NCBI GenBank assembly: GCA_009829735.1
Contig: CM020618.1
Coordinates: forward strand, 5,330,882 to 5,394,881
DNA length: 64,000 nucleotides
From: Pyropia yezoensis
Taxonomy: Eukaryota; Rhodophyta; Bangiophyceae; Bangiales; Bangiaceae
Reading direction: 5' to 3'
A program made the position numbers and the translations under genes. The notes beneath the pieces are model-generated. The model was not told the DNA's origin. It saw only the letters and a list, made by a program, of their open reading frames with translations, and searched no databases. Position 1 is the stretch's first letter. Every line of letters starts with the position of its first letter. Below, in pieces: positions 42,731-53,844 of this stretch.

Positions 42731-44491
42731 CTACTCGTTTACCGAGCCCGAGGATTCCTTGGAGGTCTCGGTCTCCAGGTCAAAGTCCGTAAGAGCTTCC
42801 TTGGTCAGAGCCTCGGTGATGCTCTTCAAAGATGCCGCCCGAACCGCGTGTACCTGTGCCTTGTCCGTCTTAGTACGTGCTCGCCAGTCATCCCAGTTGA
42901 CCGCCTTATCGAACACTAGTCCCTTACGCTTGAGCTTCTCCTGGAGATCCTTAGGGATGGTCGGGCACTGGTAAGACAGATGGTCCTCCTTCTGGCACAA
43001 CCAACGAGCCCGGAAACGCTGGTTCTTGACTTGATTAGGGGCCACCAAGGAAGGCTGCTCCTTGGAGACGAAGCCACCCCACTTGTCACCTGACGCCACG
43101 GGAGAGGTCTCGCCAACAGCCAGTACCGGTACTGGGTTATCGCCTACCTTATACTTGTCGGGTACGGGGCGAGCTTGCGACAACGGCTTGGGAGTCGACA
43201 CCATGGGGGCCTGGAATGCCTTGGCTTGCCGGTACTTGCCCTGATTGTAGGCCATCAGCTGCGGGAAGGTATGCTCTTGGTGTTCCTGGTTGTAGTTCTC
43301 AGCATCAACTTGAAGATATTCAGGAAGCCCTTCTGAAAAGATCATCTTAAGCCGGTCCTCAGGGTAAAAGTTGCCACAAGCCTCGCTCATCTCCCGGACA
43401 CGGCGGGCGAAGGCCTCTGGAGTCTCTTGTCGCTCCATGGTTGCCCGGTTCAATGTTCCCACCGCCTTGCGCAGGGAGTCCGCGTCGGCGTAGTTGGACA
43501 GGAGCCTGTTGACCGCTTCCGGATAGCTACCAACGGTACGCCCGACGATGAGTCCGGATGAGTGCGGAAGAACTTGTGCGAACCGCTGTTCTGCTTCTCC
43601 GGTCATGAAGTTGACCTGAAGGTAGAGTGCCTTGCCCTCCGACACATCATTGTCGTTACATGCCTTGACTAACCGGCGCAGGAAGGCAAAGATAAGCGCC
43701 GGTTTCTTCCCGGAAAACTTGGGATGTCCCCCGAAACTCGGCTGCATCCACCGGTTCAGGGATGCCATCTTCTTGGCCATCTTCCGAGTGTAACCTTGGT
43801 CTTGGTTCTCCAGCCGGTAGTTGCCCCAATACGTGACCTTGTTCAGGGAGGCGTCCCCCACTTGGTGAACAGGAAAGTCAAAGTCGACCAGCCTGCACCG
43901 AGTGGGACCAGGGGTCGCATCCCAGTCGTATTCCTCCTCAGAGCTGGAGGAACTGGTCTCACTGGTGCTAGAGTGACAACGACGACGCCGCCGCCTCCGG
44001 ATGCTCCGGTTACGGGTCTTGGAGCTTCCCGCCCCATAGGACGCCAGGGGAGGAAGTGCTTGACCGATCCCCGGAGTCGAGGCCTCAGGGGGACCCGTAG
44101 AGCCAGTCACAGCGGTGCTTCTTGCACTGGTAGCGCCCACAGGAAGACGAGTATGCACCCAGGTGCCATGTGTAGGTCCAGAAGTTAACACACCAGGGGG
44201 TATCCCTGGAAGTTCAGGAGTAGAACCGGCAGGAGGGAGTCGTCTGCTTCGAGCGGTCTCGAACGCCGTTGACCCCGGGGTGGCTCCCACAGGAGGGACA
44301 GCCGGCGGAACCGGAGCAGGAGGTACTTGGCCGCCTGTAGACTCCAGCGCGCTACCGGGCGTCGCGCCCAGGTCTGCTTCGCCCGCGGGGACAACGCCGG
44401 GTTGTACACCGTCCCCCGCGGTGACCAGGGATGCGTCACCGGACGCAGGGTCTACCCCTTCGGGCACCGTCGTGCCAGGGAGGGTAGCCAT
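42731..44491 (-). CDS. Element F gag frame
   Basis: Open for about 586 residues from MATLPG. Ser-rich N-terminal region, capsid-like helical part (GGHPKFSGKKPALIFAFLRR), and a zinc knuckle with C-x2-C-x4-H-x4-C spacing before CPTIP. It is clearly the same family as E gag. Confidence 0.87.
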   Translation of the reverse strand: MATLPGTTVPEGVDPASGDASLVTAGDGVQPGVVPAGEADLGATPGSALESTGGQVPPAPVPPAVPPVGATPGSTAFETARSRRLPPAGSTPELPGIPPGVLTSGPTHGTWVHTRLPVGATSARSTAVTGSTGPPEASTPGIGQALPPLASYGAGSSKTRNRSIRRRRRRRCHSSTSETSSSSSEEEYDWDATPGPTRCRLVDFDFPVHQVGDASLNKVTYWGNYRLENQDQGYTRKMAKKMASLNRWMQPSFGGHPKFSGKKPALIFAFLRRLVKACNDNDVSEGKALYLQVNFMTGEAEQRFAQVLPHSSGLIVGRTVGSYPEAVNRLLSNYADADSLRKAVGTLNRATMERQETPEAFARRVREMSEACGNFYPEDRLKMIFSEGLPEYLQVDAENYNQEHQEHTFPQLMAYNQGKYRQAKAFQAPMVSTPKPLSQARPVPDKYKVGDNPVPVLAVGETSPVASGDKWGGFVSKEQPSLVAPNQVKNQRFRARWLCQKEDHLSYQCPTIPKDLQEKLKRKGLVFDKAVNWDDWRARTKTDKAQVHAVRAASLKSITEALTKEALTDFDLETETSKESSGSVNE

Positions 44492-44700
44492 GTTGGTCTC
44501 TTGACTTCCACAGTCCAGTTGCCTGCGTGTCCAAAGATCGCCAAACCACAAGAGAGGGGTTGGAGAGCCAGGAATGGGATTCCCGTGAACGGGTGCAAAT
44601 GATTCCCAAACCACAGAAAAAGACAGAACAGGAACAACCCAACCGCTGCTCCCAAATGTCTCTTCTCAAACACTCCAATCATCCCCTGCTGCTCCACCAA

Positions 44701-45274
44701 ATATGTGGTATAAAACTCGATCCTCTCAGACACGTGTCAATATCCCTCGGGGGAAAGGGACAGGTAACACAGAAAGGGGAACTACGAGAATGGTACGCCT
44801 GTTGCCTCACGTGCCTGCTCGCAGAGCAAACAGATACGCACGGTAGTGCACACGGGGAAGAGGAAAGCAAACGCGCAGATGTCTTTTTCCCTGAGGGCAC
44901 GGGCCAAGGGCGCCTCGCTGTCCCTCTTAACGTGCATCTGGGGTAGCCTCGGCACGTTGGCCAGGTAGCCCCCCCCTACCCCCGAGTGGCCCCGACCCGA
45001 GTCTAACCTCGTCGGGTCGAGGGCCACTATCACTACTAATTCTATTCTCCCTCACTAATCTCACACTCAAATCTCTCAAATCAAGTCCCTCACAAGTATG
45101 CAAAAACCCATCAGAAATCCCTCTCTCACGTGTGGATAGCGTAGTCCTTCGCATCCCAGTGCCGGGCACGGGCCACGGCCGCCAACCATCCCCACACGGC
45201 GGGCGTGTCCTGGCACCTGGTGTCCCTTGGTCGCCATCCCGGGTCGACGCCAAGTCAGGGCCCGGGATGCTACA
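44701..45274 (-). repeat. 5' LTR of element F
   Basis: About 574 bp, beginning TGTAGCATCCC on the minus strand. It aligns with the E LTR and carries the same hairpin (44985-45028). It ends next to host DNA beginning CGGCG. Confidence 0.85.
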
Positions 45275-46510
45275 CGGCGTCGACGACGACGTCGCCGTCA
45301 CAACCCCCGCCACGTCCAAGCACGGGACGAGCGGGGCGGCCGCCGAAGGGCCCGAGAAGAAGGGGTGGAGGGCGCCGCTGATGCGCTTACAGTCCACCGG
45401 GTTGAGGGCGACCGCGTGGACGCGGATGAGGACGGACGGGGGGGACGAGTCCCCCCGGAGCGGGCAGTGTCGGCTCGGGGACGTCGGTGGAGAGCGTCAG
45501 GACGTCTTTGGCGACTCTATAGGTGGTGTACGTAACGGCCTTTATGTCGAGAGGGGGGGGGTGGAGGAGGGGGATGCGGGGTAAGTGGGGGTAGCAGGGA
45601 CGCGGGGGAGCGGGAGCGGCAGCAAAGGGAGAAATGGGAGGGGAGGGGAGGATAGGAGAGGGGACGAGAAGGCAGAGAAGGGTGGTGAGAGAACAGGAGG
45701 GGCGTGGACTGCAGGGGGCGACGGTGGCCGGAGGGGGCAAGCAAGGCGTTGGACGGGAAACAGTCCACCCGGAGATGCGATGCGCGATGGCGACCTGCGA
45801 CCGAGCCCGCGTCGCCCTGTCCATAGAGGTCTTGTGAATTGGGGAGCTACTTGGGAGGTGATGCAGCATGCCTGGGGAAAAGACGGATGAGAGACTGACG
45901 GGGGCTGTTGCTTGCTCTTGTACTCCCCAGTACAGCACACGGTGTTCCCCACAAGTACGTGCCACGTGTCCCATCCGCGCCACGCGTAGATCTGTTGCAG
46001 ACAGTGGAAACTAATTAGATTCCTGCACTGTTCTGTATAATCACTTTCTTCTTTGGTCACAAACTTAATAGATCTGTCCAAGGGTTGAATCTGCGTTCGG
46101 GCCAGTGTGTGGAAGGGGCTGCCAGGGGCATGGAACGCGGCTCTCCCCAAGGGTGGGTGTGCGAACGCCGCGCGTGGCTGGCCCACACCACGATCCCGAC
46201 TTGGTCCCCGTTGGCCCTCGCCAGGCTGCCCCATCCCCGCCGCCTCTCTCACCCGCTGTAGGCAGTCTGGCCCTGCCACAACAGCACAACAGACCGTTCC
46301 CGGTCTGCCCCTTCCTCTGCCCCGCACGCGTGGTAGCGTACGTGTTGTGGTGTTGTGGCCTGTCGCACTGCTTCCGTTCCCTTCTCCTCCTCCCGCCTCA
46401 CTGCGGTGTCCCACCCGGTGCCGCGGCCGCCCGTTTCCCCCCCCCCTTCCGCCCATTTGCGTCGCGTGGCGCATGTGCCGCCGCCGCCGCGTCGCGCGGC
46501 GGGGGCGGTG
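45275..46510. other. Host intergenic and upstream region of the PGRL1-like gene
   Basis: No convincing gene is seen. Short open frames exist on both strands but are low in complexity. GC content drops in about 45,900-46,090, a plausible promoter area, with a CACGTG palindrome (45963-45968) and a TATAA (46036-46040) about 470 bp before the proposed start codon. The left edge abuts the LTR of element F. Confidence 0.5.
45963..45968. promoter_or_regulatory. CACGTG (G-box-like) palindrome
   Basis: This six-base E/G-box core lies about 540 bp upstream of the PGRL1-like start, in the AT-richer stretch. In plants G-boxes mark light-regulated photosynthesis genes; use in this organism is unknown, and one hexamer may be chance. 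Confidence 0.2.
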
Positions 46511-46610
46511 ATGGCGGCCTTTGTGGCTGCCGTCCCGGCAGTTGGGGTGCCCCGCGTGGCCGCGCCGCAGCGGTTGGGAGCGCGAGGCGCGCCCTCCGCG
46601 GCGGCAGCGG

Positions 46611-46642
<32 letters not shown>

Positions 46643-46941
46643 GCTGTGGGGGCGGCAGCGGCGGGGGCGACGGCGGTGGCGGCGGGTCAGCCAGCCGCCT
46701 CTGTGGGCTGGCGCGGCTCGCGCGGGGGATGGGGCAGGGGGGTGGGCGCGGGGGGCGTGGCGGCCGCTGCTCGGCCGCCGCTGCTGCTGCCGTTCGGCGC
46801 AGGTGCCAGCCGGTTTCGGCGGCCGCCTCGCCGGGGGACGGCCGGGGTGGGCATGCGCATCAACGGGTCTGTGAGTAGCGCGGGGGATGCGTACCGAAGT
46901 GAGGGCGACGGCGGTGGCGGCGGCGGCGGCGGCAACATTAA

Positions 46942-46979
<38 letters not shown>

Positions 46980-48055
46980 GGCACAGCAGCAGTGCGGCGG
47001 GTGGCGCGGCCGCCGACGCGGCGGCGCCGGGTGACGGCGGCGGCGACGCGGTAGAAACGCCCTGGCTGACGGCGCTTGAGTCGCTCTTTGTGGCCGCCCT
47101 CGAATCCTACTACGCCGGCACCCCCCTGCTGAGCGACCGCGAGTTTAGCACCCTCCGCGACGAGCTGGAGCACCTCGGCAGCAGCTGCGTGCGGCTCAAC
47201 TCGATGGAAAAGATGTGGGTGCGGGCGGCGCAGCAGAGGGACTTTGACCGCACCTTTCGGGCCGAGTTTGAGCTCACCGAGGACGAGCTGCGGATGCTCA
47301 AGACCAAGCTGTTGGAAAAGCGCCAGCGCGACGCGGTGCTCTCGGCGGGGGGGGGGGGGGCGGCGGCGGCGGCGACCACGGCGACCGCGGGCCCCGACGT
47401 GGGCCAAGCCACCCCCAACGGGGTGCGGAACCCTGACCACGTGGACAGCACGGTGCCCCGCTGTGAGACGAGCGCCAAGATTGTCCACGCGGTGTGCTCG
47501 GCCGTCCGCGAGGCGCTGCCGTCAGACGGCTCGCCGGCGGGGCCGCTCAAGTTTGCGGTCGAGGCGGACCCCGTGGACGCGCAGGCGGGCGTCGACGAGC
47601 GCCTCCGGTTCCTGCTCTTTGGGGAAGCCACCGAGGAGCGGTTCAAGATTGCGCTCCTCTACCTCCCCGCCGCCATGATGTCCATTGTGGCGGGCAGCGT
47701 GCTGTCGCTCCTCTTTTTCCTCTTTGACGGGGAGGTGGTGGTCACCATCACCGACTCGGGGCGGTTCCGGCTGGGCGTCCTCTCCTACCTCGTCGTCGTT
47801 GGCACGGTCTGGTTTACCAACAAGATCACCCCGCAGATCCTGGCGTACCTCGACCTGGGCCAGCCGACGCTCCTCAAGGGCGCCTGCCCCAACTGCTCGG
47901 GGCCCGTCAGCTGCCTCTTTACCAGCAACGTCACGCGGCGGCGGGACGAGCGGCGGTGCCCGCGATGCGGGGCGACTATTGGCTTTAACGCCCAGTGGTC
48001 GACGGTGTACCTGGTGAGCCCGCCGGGGAGCGGCAACTATTCATCTCCAGACTAG
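46511..48055 (+). CDS. PGRL1: PGRL1-like thylakoid protein (PGR5-like photosynthetic phenotype 1)
   Basis: In plants PGRL1 works with PGR5 in antimycin-sensitive cyclic electron flow around photosystem I in the thylakoid membrane. The 514-residue frame has an Ala/Arg/Pro-rich N-terminus suited to plastid targeting, a Gly/Ser linker with a run of 11 Ser, then the PGRL1 signature near residues 185-240 (ALESYYAGTPLLSDREF, DELEHLGSS). A hydrophobic segment at about 378-406 (FKIALLYLPAA) and a second at about 420-440 match the two membrane helices. C-x2-C pairs at C459/C462 and C483/C486, plus C468, match the conserved metal/redox cysteines; LLKGACPNC closely resembles the plant protein. It is longer than plant PGRL1 (about 320 residues) through the N-terminus and a linker before the helices. 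The Met at 46511 is preferred over 46355 as the first with a transit-like continuation. No intron is needed. A PGRL2-type relative is possible. Confidence 0.88.
46946..46978 (+). repeat. (AGC)11 microsatellite in the PGRL1-like gene
   Basis: Eleven AGC units in frame give poly-Ser in the linker between the presumed transit peptide and the PGRL1 domain. Preceded by a GGC repeat that gives poly-Gly. Confidence 0.95.
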
Positions 48056-48983
48056 GAGGGCAGCCCGCGACAAGGGACGGCCGGGGGGGGGGGTAGGGGG
48101 GGGGGGCTGGGGGGAGACGGCGGGGGGTGGGGAGGAGTGGTTGTGGGGGCGAAGGGGTCTGGGGAATGGGGGAATGCGGTTGCCCGACTGGGCTTGACGG
48201 CCTGTGCATGCTGGGGTGCTTGTGGGAAGGCGGCTTTTGGGAGGGAACAAGCTGATGCCGGCGGGCGGGAGGGCGGCGCGGGGTGGCGCGGACGTGGCAC
48301 GCCCGCTGGGCGATGGACGCAGCTGCGTGCGGCACCCGGTGCTGCCGCTACAGCCGCCGCCCGTAGACACCCCACGCGGTCAGGGAGGGGTGAGGCAGGT
48401 GCCGGTCTACTCCGCTGCCCCCCCCCCCCCCCCCCCGACGTGGGGCTTGTAGTAGCCCGTACGGGCCGGAGGGCGATGCTGTTGCGGGTCCTCCCCCCCC
48501 GTCGCCCCCATGCGCGCGTGTGTGGCACGGTTCACGGCGGGGGCTGTCTATTCGCTTTTTTGTGGTGGCTCCTCCTGGCCGCCGCCCGCGCTCGTGTCCG
48601 TTGCGTTGGGTGCGTGGCTACCCGCTGGGGAGGGAGGGGTGGTGGGGGGGGTGGAGGGGCGGGGGGGGGGGGGGGGGGGTCGGGGTTCGTGGTTGCCTGT
48701 GTGCCCGCCGCCGGCGTGACGTGCGGCCGCGGCGGTCACGGCCGCCGCAAGTGGGCTGGGCGGGAGGCGGGGGAGGGGGCAAAGGACCGACTGGAAAAAA
48801 TAAGCGGCTGCACTGGGCGGGGGCGCTCCCCGCGCGCAGTCAGCCGGCCCCCGTCGCCGTTGCGTCCCGCGCTGCCCCACCTACCCTCGCCCCCCCACGC
48901 CACCCCCCGATCCAACCACCCCCCGACCCCCCCCCCCCCCCCCCCCTCCCATCCATGGGACAACCCCGGCCACGCACCCCCCG
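48056..48983. other. Intergenic spacer between convergent host genes
   Basis: It is very GC-rich with G and C homopolymers (for example near 48420-48436 and 48660-48680). The long open frames here are low in complexity and run on as shadows of the next gene. No RNA gene is seen. It holds the 3' ends of the two converging genes. Confidence 0.5.
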
Positions 48984-49189
48984 TCACGCGTCTGGCGTGG
49001 CGCCCCGCAGGGCGGCGCGGAGCGTCGGCCCCAGCGCCCCGTCCACCGCCGCGGCGGCGGCCGCCCAGCCGCCGCGGTCACGGTGGGCGAGCGCCCGCCA
49101 TGCCGCCGCCCGCGCCGCCGCCGCCGCGGCGGCAGGGTCGGCCGACGGGCCACCGTCGCCGTCGCACGCACCGTCGCCGTTGCCGCCGG

Positions 49190-49226
<37 letters not shown>

Positions 49227-49743
49227 CCCATTCACAGCGGCCGCGGCCGCGTGGCGCAGCACGGCCGCCCCCGCCGCCGCCGCCGCCACGGTGGCGGCGG
49301 GCGTCGTGGCGCCCTCCCCCGCGTCGTCTGGCGGCGCCGCGGCGGCCAGCGCGCGGAGCGGCGGCCCGACGCTGCTGCCCCTGCCCCCGGCGAGTGCCGC
49401 GGCCAGCGCGGCGGGCACCCCCGGCGTGGCCAGCACCGCCGCGGCGACGCGGGAGCCATCGTCGGTGCCGCCGCCCCCCCCGCCGCCGCCGCCGCCGCCG
49501 CCGTCCGGGCCACCCCCCGCCCGTGGCGTCAGCAGCGCCACGAGGGTGGCGGTCAGCGCCAGCTGCCGGCCCACGTCCCGCGGCGACGCGGCAACGAGGG
49601 CGGCCGCCGCCGCCAGCGGCGCGGCCACCCCCCCGGCCCCCTCGATACGCACCTGCCGCGCAGCCGCTGGCGCCGCTGGCGCCGCTGCCCCTGCCGCCGG
49701 GACCGCCGCCGCGTCGACCGCCGCCGCGTCGGCTGTGGCGTCA

Positions 49744-49776
<33 letters not shown>

Positions 49777-52700
49777 ACGCCTGCTCGTGCCGCGCCCGGT
49801 GCCTCTGCCGCCGCGGTCGCCGCGGCGAGCAGCGCCAGCAGCACCACATCGGCGGCCGCCACGGTCGACGCGGGCGCGGTCGCCCCGCCCAGGGACGCGG
49901 GGATGGGCAGCAGCAACGCGACCGGGGCGGCGGCGGGGGCGGCGCCCCGCCCTTCCGCCGCGGCCGCCCCCAGCAGGTGCGCCAGGCCGTGGACGGCCGG
50001 TGCGGGCGGGTGGCCCGCCGTGACGAGCGACGCCAGCACCCCCACCGCCGCCGCGGCGGTCGCCGCGGTGGGCGCCGCCCCGGTGGCGCGGTGCGGCAAC
50101 GGCGGCGGTGGGGGTGTCGGCCGCAGCAGCCGCGCCCTGTCCTGCCCAGCCGGCAGTGCCGTGTGTAGGCACCGCACCGCGAGTGCGGCGGCGGTGGGGG
50201 CCCACCGGCCAGACGGGTTCCCCCCCGCACCGCCGGGGGGGGGGGGGGGGGGGGCGGCCGCAGCAGCCGGCGGAGGAGCGTCAGCGCCGCGGGCGGGTGT
50301 GCCGCGGCCAGGGCGGCCACCAGCGACCGCTCCCACCGGGCGGGCGCGCCGCCCGCACCGCCCACCGCCGTCGCCGCCGCCGCTGTCGCCGCCGCCGCGG
50401 CGCGCAGCAGCGGCAGCGCGGCGGTGGCGGCGGCGGCGGCCATGGCGGCGGGCGGGAGCCACCCGTCGGCGCCCGCGGGGAGCGGCCCCCCCGCCGGTGC
50501 GGGGGGGGGGACACCCCGCAGGGGACGGCTCAGCGCGCCCGCCAAGGCGGCAGCGGCAGCCGCGTCGGGGGCGGGGGGGGGGGCGGGGGCGGGGGCGGGA
50601 GCGCCCCACCTTCCGCCCGCACCGTGACGGGCGGCCAGGGCGCCGGCGCACGTGGCGCCGGCGGCGAGCGTCGCCGCCACCCCGCCGAGCGTGCGCGACA
50701 AGACGGCGGCGGGGGCACCCGCGGGCGTCACCGCCCCACCAGCGACGGCGAGCGCATCCGCCGCGGCTGCGGCCGCCGCCGCCGCCGCCGCGGCAGGCTG
50801 GCCGTCGGCGGCGGTGGCGGCGGCGGCGGCGGTGGAGGCAGCGTCGCCACCAACCACGGCGGCCGCGTCGAGCGCGGCGCCCAGCAGCAGTGGTTGCAGG
50901 CCGGCGGTGGCGGCGGTGGCGACCGCCACGCCGAGCGGCGACAGGGGCGGCGGTGGGGCGGCCGCGGCGGCTCCGTTGCCGTCGTCCGTCCCCCCGCCCC
51001 CCCCGTTAGGAACCCCGCCGTCGGGCAGAGGGGCGGCGGCGGCCAGCGCAACCGCCGCCGCCGGCCCCCCGCCCGCCGCCGTGGCGTCGGCGGCCGCGTC
51101 GTCGTCGGCAGCCTGGGCGGCCGCCTCGGCGTCAATGGCCAGCCGCGCGAGCGCCGCCAGCACCGCCGCCGCGGCGGCGGCCGCCTCGGCCTCGGGGCGA
51201 TGGGGCAGGCGGACGCGCGCGGCGAGCGCCGCCCCCCACCCCCGCCCCCCTGGCCCCACCGCGGCGGCCGCCGCCGCCGCCAACGCGGTGGTGGCCAGCG
51301 GGGGCTCCCCCGCCAGGGCGCCCACCAGCCGCCGCACCGCCACGGCCGCCGTCGTGTCAGCGGAGACGCCGCCACCGTCCTGGTCGCCGCTACCGCCGCC
51401 GCTGCCAGCGGCGGCCGCCGCCGCAGTGGACAGCCGCCCCAGCGCCCGTGCCACGGCGGCGGCGGCGGTGGCGGTGGCGGCCAGCTCGTCGCCCCCCCCC
51501 GGGAGGGCGTCCCACCCCGCCAGCCGGCGGGCCAGCACCCTTGCGACGCCGCCGAGCGCGGCCGCCACCGCCGCCGCGTCGGCGGGGTCGCCCCGGCTGC
51601 CGCAAGCGGTGGCGGCGGCGGTGACCGCCAGCGTCGTGGCCAGCGCGGCACCCGCCGCCCGCACGGCGCCGTCGGCGTCGCCCACCGACGCGGCCACCAC
51701 CTCCGCGGCGGCGCGCGTCGCCGCCGCCACCGCAGCGTCGGCCGGGACGGCCGGCGCCCCTGCGGCGGCCAGCGCGTGGCGCGCCGCGCAGACGGCCGCG
51801 GCGCGGCCCCGTGGCGGCAGCCCCGCCCCCCCCGCCACGGTGGCGGCGGTGGCGAGCGCCAGCCAGGCGCGCAACCCCCCCCCCCCCCCCCACCTCACGC
51901 CCCCCCCCCGCCCCCCACAGCGGCGGGCAATGCGCCAGCAGAGGGCGTCGGCGCCCCCGCCGCCCCCCCCCCCCCACGCAGCGGCCACCAGCAGCGCCGC
52001 GGGCAACGCCGGCGCCCAGCGCAGCGCCGGCGCCGCCCCCCCCCCGCGCACCCATTCGCCGGCGGCGGCAACGGCGGCGACGGCGGCCGCCGGGGCGGTG
52101 CGGGCGCGGTAGAGGGTGGCGACCAGCGCGGCGGCCACAGGCGCGGGGCGAAGCTCATCAGACCACTGCCACCGCCCCACGTGCGGCGCGTCGCCGTCGG
52201 CCGCGGGGCGGCCCCCCGCGGAGAAAGGAGGAGGAGGGGAAGTGCCGTCGGCGGCCACCGCGCCGGGGCAGCCGGGCGACGCAGCGGCCGCGTCGGCCGC
52301 GTCAGCCGCCGCCGCGTCCGCCGCGTCGACGGCGGCCGCCCAGACGGCGACCGCGTCCCACCGCCCACCGCCACCGCCACCGCCACCGCCTTGGACGGCG
52401 AACGCGGAGGCCCCGCTGGGTGCCGCAGCGGAACTGACCGCCGCAACGGGGGCGGCGACCGCCTCGGTGGCGCCGCCGCCGCTGCCGCCGCCGGCCGCCG
52501 CGGCGACCGCTGGGGTGTCGAGGTACCCCGCGCGGCCGGCGTCGCGGCCCGCCGCCCAGATGGCGGCGACGAGCACCCACGCCGCCTCGGCAATGGCGGG
52601 CGGTGGGGGCGCGGCCGGCGGCCGGCCGGCGGCGGCGGCGGCGGCACCCCCCCCGCCCCCCCCCCCCCACGCGAGCAGCTCTGCGGCCAGCTCCGCCGCC

Positions 52701-53809
52701 GCCCCCGACCGCGACGCGCGGAGCGGCGCCCAGTGGCGGCGGCACGCCGCGACCGCCGCCGCGGCCGTTGCGGCGGCGGCGGCCGCGGCGGCGGCGGCGG
52801 TGGCGTCGACGCCCTCGGGGGGGAGGGCGCCGCGGCCGCCCGTCCCGCCGCCACCGGGGGTGGGGGGCGGCGGCACAAACGGTGACGCCCCGGCCGCCGC
52901 CGCCACCGCCACACGGCCGCCGTGGTCGGCGGTGGCACCGCCGCCGCCCCCGCCGCCGCCGCCACTGGCAGAGGCGCCCCACGGGGAGGACCCCGCTGCG
53001 CGGGCGGGCGGCGAGGGGGGCGGGGAGAAGCCACACAGGCTGGCCAGGCTCAGGCCGTCGGCCGCCGCGGCGGCCACGTGGGCGGCCAGGCCCGCCGCGG
53101 CGGGCAGCGGCGCCGACGGCCGGCCGGCGGCCGCCGTGACGCTCAACGCCGTCGACGACGGCGCCGGGGAGGAGCCGCCGCCGCCGGCCAGGCGGGAGGC
53201 CAACCCAAAGTAGGACAGCGACGATGACGGGGACAATGGGGACGATGCCACGCCGCCGCCGCCGCCGCCACCGCCGCTGCTGCCACCGCCGCCGCCCCCA
53301 CCTCCGACCCCCCCCACCACCGGGGACGAGGCGGGCGTGCCAGACGAGCCCGCCCAGGCGGCAGCCACAAACTTGACGACGGGGCTGCCACTCCCGGCGG
53401 CGGGCGTCGCCGGCTTCCCCCCCCCCCCCCCTGCGGCCCCCCCCCCCCCCCCCCCCCCCATGGTGCCCGCCGGCACCACCCCGCCCCCCACCGACGGCAC
53501 CGCTGGCCGGGCGCGGGCGAGGCCGTCGACGGCCGCGGCGAGGAGCCGCTCACTCGCTTCCGCGACAAACGGGCTGCCCGGCGGCGCCGCCCCCCCACCC
53601 GCCCCCGCGGCGGTTGCCGCCGCCAGCACCCCCACCGCCGACCGGCACGCCGCGTCGCCCGCCGCCACGTCCACGTCGCCGGCGGGGCGGGCGGCCAGGA
53701 GGGCGGCAAGCACGGGGGGGAGGGCGCCCACGTCTGACGCCGTTCGCGCCGCCGCTGCCGATGGTGATGGCGGCGGCAAGGCGGCCGCCGCACCAGGCGC
53801 GCCGCCAGG

Positions 53810-53844
<35 letters not shown>

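Larger units (their letters stand above)
39026..45274 (-). mobile_element. Element F: E-family Ty3/gypsy retrotransposon, decayed
   Basis: Read on the minus strand: 5' LTR (44701-45274), primer-binding site (44682-44699), gag (44491-42731) and pol (about 42602-39026), cut by G before the chromodomain. Its outer LTR edge at 45274 is the border with host DNA. Gag is open; pol is heavily decayed, with roughly eight or more breaks, so it looks older than C or D. The region beyond the G insertion is missing. Confidence 0.88.

Noticed and set aside
10338-45274. E and F as an assembly-made inverted duplicate
   Set aside because: They differ at many positions throughout, decay very differently, and have different flanks, so they are separate insertions.
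45132-45584. Plus-strand 150-codon frame crossing the F LTR border
   Set aside because: Part of it is LTR sequence and the rest is low complexity; it crosses an insertion border, so it is not an old gene.
48137-51009. Two long plus-strand frames (48137-50023 and 48520-51009)
   Set aside because: They overlap each other and the giant gene, are Pro/Arg-rich, and have no domain. They are shadows.
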